In this document: piece by piece, positions 30,078 through 32,845 of the stretch
Layout: every line of letters starts with the position of its first letter
How positions within the stretch are numbered: position 1 is the first letter of the stretch
NCBI GenBank assembly: GCA_022750125.1
Contig: JAKIWH010000004.1
Coordinates: 1-32,845 of the forward strand
Reading direction: 5' to 3'
Origin: Thermoplasmata archaeon
GTDB lineage: Archaea > Thermoplasmatota > Thermoplasmata > Lutacidiplasmatales > UBA184
DNA length: 32,845 nt
Program-made: the position numbers and the translations under genes
The notes under the pieces: generated by a model
What the model was told of the DNA's origin: nothing
What the model saw: the letters and a program-made list of their open reading frames with translations, nothing else
Database searches by the model: none

Positions 30078-31523
30078 TCACCCCTCGCCGATCGAGCGGG
30101 CCGTCGATCGTTCGGACCGAACGGCCATGGGACTGCCCGACGCCGTGCCCACAGGTATCGACGCGGAATGGACGGGCGTCGCCAGAGGCTGCAGCACGAG
30201 CGGGTAGGTACCGTTCGGGTCGAAGACGAGCGGCATCCTCGGTGCCTGAGAGGTGTCGATCAGCGACGTCAGGCTTGGAGCGGAGCCGTCCGCTCCTCCC
30301 AGCGAGGGAAGGCCAAAAACCTCCTCGACGAGCCGCGCGATCGAGCTCGTCACCCCGAAGGTCGAACTGACGAACCCCTCACGGGCGAACGGGCTGATCA
30401 CGAGGAGCGGCACGCGGAAGCCGGGGCCGGTCGTGCCCTCGTTGGGCGGGGCCCGGTGGTCGTACCAGCCGCCGCCTTCGTCCCAGGTCAGGAGGATGAG
30501 GCTCGAGTTCCAGACGCTGCTCTCCTCGACCGAGTTCACGACGCTCAACGCCCAGTCCATGCCGGGATCGACCGGTCCCGGCGGATGTTCGCTCTGGGGA
30601 AACGAGGGGAACACCCACGAAACGTTCGGTGCGGACTTGGTCGCGAAGTCCGTCGGGAAGCTGTACCGGGAGGGGAAGTGCACCGCGTTGGACGGAAGGT
30701 ACGTCGACGCCTTGGCGAGGAACGGGTCGAACTCGTCGAAGAGGGTTCCCTCCGCCACCGAGCTGTTCGCGCTGCGGTTGAGCGCGCCACCGTACCCGCC
30801 GGGTGCGATCCCGCCGGCGTAGACCCTCCAGGAGAGTCCCGCCTGACTGAGGGAGTCGCCCAGGGTCGGGGTCGAGTTCGCTTGGGCGAGGTAGGACTGA
30901 CCCACCGCCGTGATCTGACCCCCCCGGACGAACGTGTTGAAGTCGTTCTGGAAGGAGACCGCCGGAGGGGCGCCGGAGAGCAGCAACCAGTGGTTGGCGA
31001 GGCTCGCGCCCAAGGCGCCCGAGTAGAAGTTCTGGCCGAGCGAGTACTGCTCGGCAAGGTTCCAGTAGGGGGCGATGGTCGCGTTCGTGAAGTACGCCAT
31101 CGGGGTCGAGTTCCCATGGTCGGCCGCGATGAAGCCGTCCATCCGTCCTTGATCCCACGCCAGGTGATCCGATCCCCAGGTGTGAGGCAGGTCGTTCGAC
31201 GGGTGCCATCCCGCAAGCGCAGGGTAGGGGCTCACACAGCCGCTCGCCGGGTCGGTGAGGGAGTACGGGATGCATGCGCCGGCGGGGATGCCGTCGACCG
31301 CCGTCGAGCAGAAGGCGCTGGTCGCCTGGCAGTACGCTCCGAAATAGTTGTCGAAGGCGTGATTCTCCTGGAGGATCACGACCACGTGCTGGATGGCGGG
31401 GATCCGGTGCCGGGGGGGGTCGGCGCCGAGGTGGAGCGGGAGAAGGCCGGTCGCCAGGAGCAGCGCCACGCCGGCCACGGCGGCCACCCCGGAGAAAGCG
31501 GCGATCTTCCTACGGCGCTCCAT
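30078..31523 (-). CDS. Secreted phosphoesterase of the phospholipase C type (PF04185)
   Basis: The 481-residue protein has an N-terminal TM/signal helix (about 8-32) and one phosphoesterase domain: IQHVVVILQENHAFDNYFG (44-62) with the ENHxFDxYFG signature of bacterial phospholipase C and AcpA-type phosphatases, GSDHLAWDQGRMDGF, LTWDEGGGWYDHRAPP and GFRVPLLVISPFA. Unlike the first phosphoesterase it has no PKD domains and no C-terminal anchor. It probably cleaves phospholipid head groups or phosphate esters at the outer face. It has its own TATA at the leaderless distance. Its partner surface-protein gene lies 193 bp upstream in the same direction. Confidence 0.9.
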   Translation of the reverse strand: MERRRKIAAFSGVAAVAGVALLLATGLLPLHLGADPPRHRIPAIQHVVVILQENHAFDNYFGAYCQATSAFCSTAVDGIPAGACIPYSLTDPASGCVSPYPALAGWHPSNDLPHTWGSDHLAWDQGRMDGFIAADHGNSTPMAYFTNATIAPYWNLAEQYSLGQNFYSGALGASLANHWLLLSGAPPAVSFQNDFNTFVRGGQITAVGQSYLAQANSTPTLGDSLSQAGLSWRVYAGGIAPGGYGGALNRSANSSVAEGTLFDEFDPFLAKASTYLPSNAVHFPSRYSFPTDFATKSAPNVSWVFPSFPQSEHPPGPVDPGMDWALSVVNSVEESSVWNSSLILLTWDEGGGWYDHRAPPNEGTTGPGFRVPLLVISPFAREGFVSSTFGVTSSIARLVEEVFGLPSLGGADGSAPSLTSLIDTSQAPRMPLVFDPNGTYPLVLQPLATPVHSASIPVGTASGSPMAVRSERSTARSIGEG

Positions 31524-31547
31524 CCCGAGGAAAGCGAGACCTCACGG

Positions 31548-31552
31548 TATAT
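31548..31552 (-). promoter_or_regulatory. TATA box of the phospholipase C-type gene (leaderless)
   Basis: CCATATACC on the minus strand is centred 27 bp before the ATG at 31523. No SD lies in the short gap. It shows that the second phosphoesterase can be transcribed independently of the upstream surface-protein gene. Confidence 0.65.
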
Positions 31553-31716
31553 GGCGAGCCACGGAGGGCCCGGGTAGGTCGTATCCTTGCACGTTCCGCC
31601 CCAGCGGCGGCCGCCCTCGGGGCCACCGGTCGTCTCCCGGCGCGCTCCCGGTCCCGCCGGGGTCGGAGCGTCCGCGGAGTGGCCCGTTCCGAGCTCCGGC
31701 GGGTCGGCGACCGGGT

Positions 31717-32844
31717 CTACGAGAAGCGGACCGTGAAGTTGCCGCTCGAGCTCACCTGGAGGGCGCTCGAAGAAGCGATGTGAAGGCCCCCGGTCGTCCC
31801 CCATCCCCGGAAGCTGTGGCCCGCGCAACCGGAGACCGCGAAGGAGTAGGGGGTCGCCGAGGGGACGAGCTGGGCCCTCCCTCCATCGTGGTACGCCGTG
31901 CCGTTGAGTGAGATGGTCCCACACAACCTGGGGACGAGGTGGACCGTAACGTTCGCCGCCGGCGCGAAGACCGCTCGGACCGGCAAACTGTAGAGGAGGG
32001 CTCCGCAGTCGTCGTGGATGTGCACGAGGTAGGTCGCGGGCGTAAGGTAGCCGATGTAGGTCAGGAGCACGATCGAGGCCGCGAACCGGGAGACGTTCCC
32101 CGGCGCGGTTTCGCTCACCGCCTGGACGACCGTCCCGTTGGTCGGGTATTCGAGCTCGAGGAAGAACCCGCGGCCGGCGACGGTGCCGCCGAGGAGCGCG
32201 GTGAAGTTGGCGCCGACGTACGCCTGCGAGTTCGGCTGGGCGAGGAGCGAGGCGTACGGGGCTGGGTAGAAGATGGTCGGGAGCGTGCCCGGGCCACTGC
32301 CTCGGACCGACGGGACGCTCCACGGGCCGTTATGGGTGGGCGAGCCCGGCGAGCCGAGAGCCCAGTGCCAGCGCACCTCCACGGTCAGCGACGCGTACGT
32401 GGCGTTGGCCATGACGGCTAGCAGCTGGGTCGAAAGAAGGGCCGGCGTCGAGTTCGAGAAGACCAGCCCGCTCGGGAAGGAGACGTTCCGGGTGGCGAGG
32501 GAGGCGTTCGACCAGCCTGGGGCAGCGATGGTGAGGTTCCGGGGAAGGAAGTAGATCGTCGCCGACCCGCTCGGGGAGAGGGGGAACGTCGCGAAGACAC
32601 TGGGAAACCAGATCCGGATACCGGCGTTGGCCGACGTGTAGTTGACGATCTTCACCTCGAAGGTCGCAGCGAGCGATCCGCCCGCCGCCAGGACGGTCGT
32701 CGGGTTCGGGATCTGGACGCGGAGGGCGGAGGGGGAGGGGGACTTCACCGCGTTGCAGACCGTGCCCGCACTCCCGCCGTGAACCACTCCGCTCGGGAGC
32801 GAGCCGGGCACGAGGAGCATCATCGTCAGGGCCACGAGGACCAC
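31717..32844 (-). CDS. Four-cysteine surface protein, module copy 2, 5' partial
   Basis: At least 375 residues. The first visible codon is GTG within a hydrophobic stretch (VLVALTMMLLVPG), and no basic N-terminus is seen, so the true start lies beyond the window edge. The ectodomain matches the copy at 28213-29529 along its whole length: CNAV...PSALRVQIPNP, SVFATFPLSPSG, LTVEVRWHWA, FYPAPYASL, DDCGALLYS, LCGTISLNGTAY and GWGTTGGLHIASSS. All four cysteines are kept. The Pro-rich linker of copy 1 is nearly absent here. Many Asn-X-Ser/Thr sites suit surface glycosylation. It precedes a phosphoesterase gene, as does copy 1. Function unknown. Confidence 0.78.
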   Translation of the reverse strand: MVLVALTMMLLVPGSLPSGVVHGGSAGTVCNAVKSPSPSALRVQIPNPTTVLAAGGSLAATFEVKIVNYTSANAGIRIWFPSVFATFPLSPSGSATIYFLPRNLTIAAPGWSNASLATRNVSFPSGLVFSNSTPALLSTQLLAVMANATYASLTVEVRWHWALGSPGSPTHNGPWSVPSVRGSGPGTLPTIFYPAPYASLLAQPNSQAYVGANFTALLGGTVAGRGFFLELEYPTNGTVVQAVSETAPGNVSRFAASIVLLTYIGYLTPATYLVHIHDDCGALLYSLPVRAVFAPAANVTVHLVPRLCGTISLNGTAYHDGGRAQLVPSATPYSFAVSGCAGHSFRGWGTTGGLHIASSSALQVSSSGNFTVRFS

Positions 32845-32845
32845 G

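Overview
The window is a GC-rich (about two-thirds G+C), gene-dense stretch with about 23 protein genes and no rRNA, tRNA, CRISPR array or insertion sequence that I could find. It looks archaeal, and I infer a Thermoplasmatota-like lineage. The reasons are TATA elements 25-27 bp upstream of start codons (leaderless mRNAs) mixed with TATA-plus-Shine-Dalgarno promoters, a run of PKD-domain membrane-anchored surface proteins, a GH15 enzyme of the archaeal/bacterial glucoamylase-trehalase type, and a cytosolic multi-PAS histidine kinase paired with receiver-only regulators. The taxonomic call is inference.

Layout. Positions 1-3672 (+ strand): the end of a two-subunit FAD amine/amino-acid dehydrogenase of the HcnB/HcnC-sarcosine oxidase type, a small membrane-anchored protein, and a divergent MetF-like protein. 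Positions 3593-10416 (- strand): a tightly coupled arginine operon argC-argJ-argB-argG-argH with a DNA methyltransferase as its last cistron; the methyltransferase end overlaps the end of the MetF-like gene. Positions 10747-12007 (+): a secreted small protein and a two-TM protein. Positions 12054-18744 (-): a GH15 glycosidase, a GltD-like Fe-S flavoprotein, a large FN3/PKD surface protein with a cytoplasmic zinc ribbon, a VOC protein and a four-TM protein. Positions 19063-20142 (-): a short, divergent pyruvate kinase. Positions 20579-26123 (+): a three-gene signalling operon of a ten-PAS histidine kinase and two stand-alone receiver proteins. Positions 26142-32845: two copies of a module consisting of a four-cysteine surface protein followed by a PF04185-type phosphoesterase, separated by a small divergently oriented zinc-ribbon gene.

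How the parts work together. The arg genes convert N-acetylglutamate to arginine from ornithine onward by the ArgJ acetyl-recycling route; argD, the ornithine carbamoyltransferase gene and carAB are not in the window. The kinase and receivers form a phosphorelay without any DNA-binding output. The last third is devoted to the cell surface: secreted phosphoesterases and their partner proteins, probably acting on phosphate esters or phospholipids outside the cell.

The most unusual features are the 4-unit superrepeat inside the ten-PAS kinase, the duplicated surface-protein/phosphoesterase module with its undescribed four-cysteine family, the methyltransferase locked into the arginine operon, and the PKD receptor-like protein ending in a zinc ribbon.
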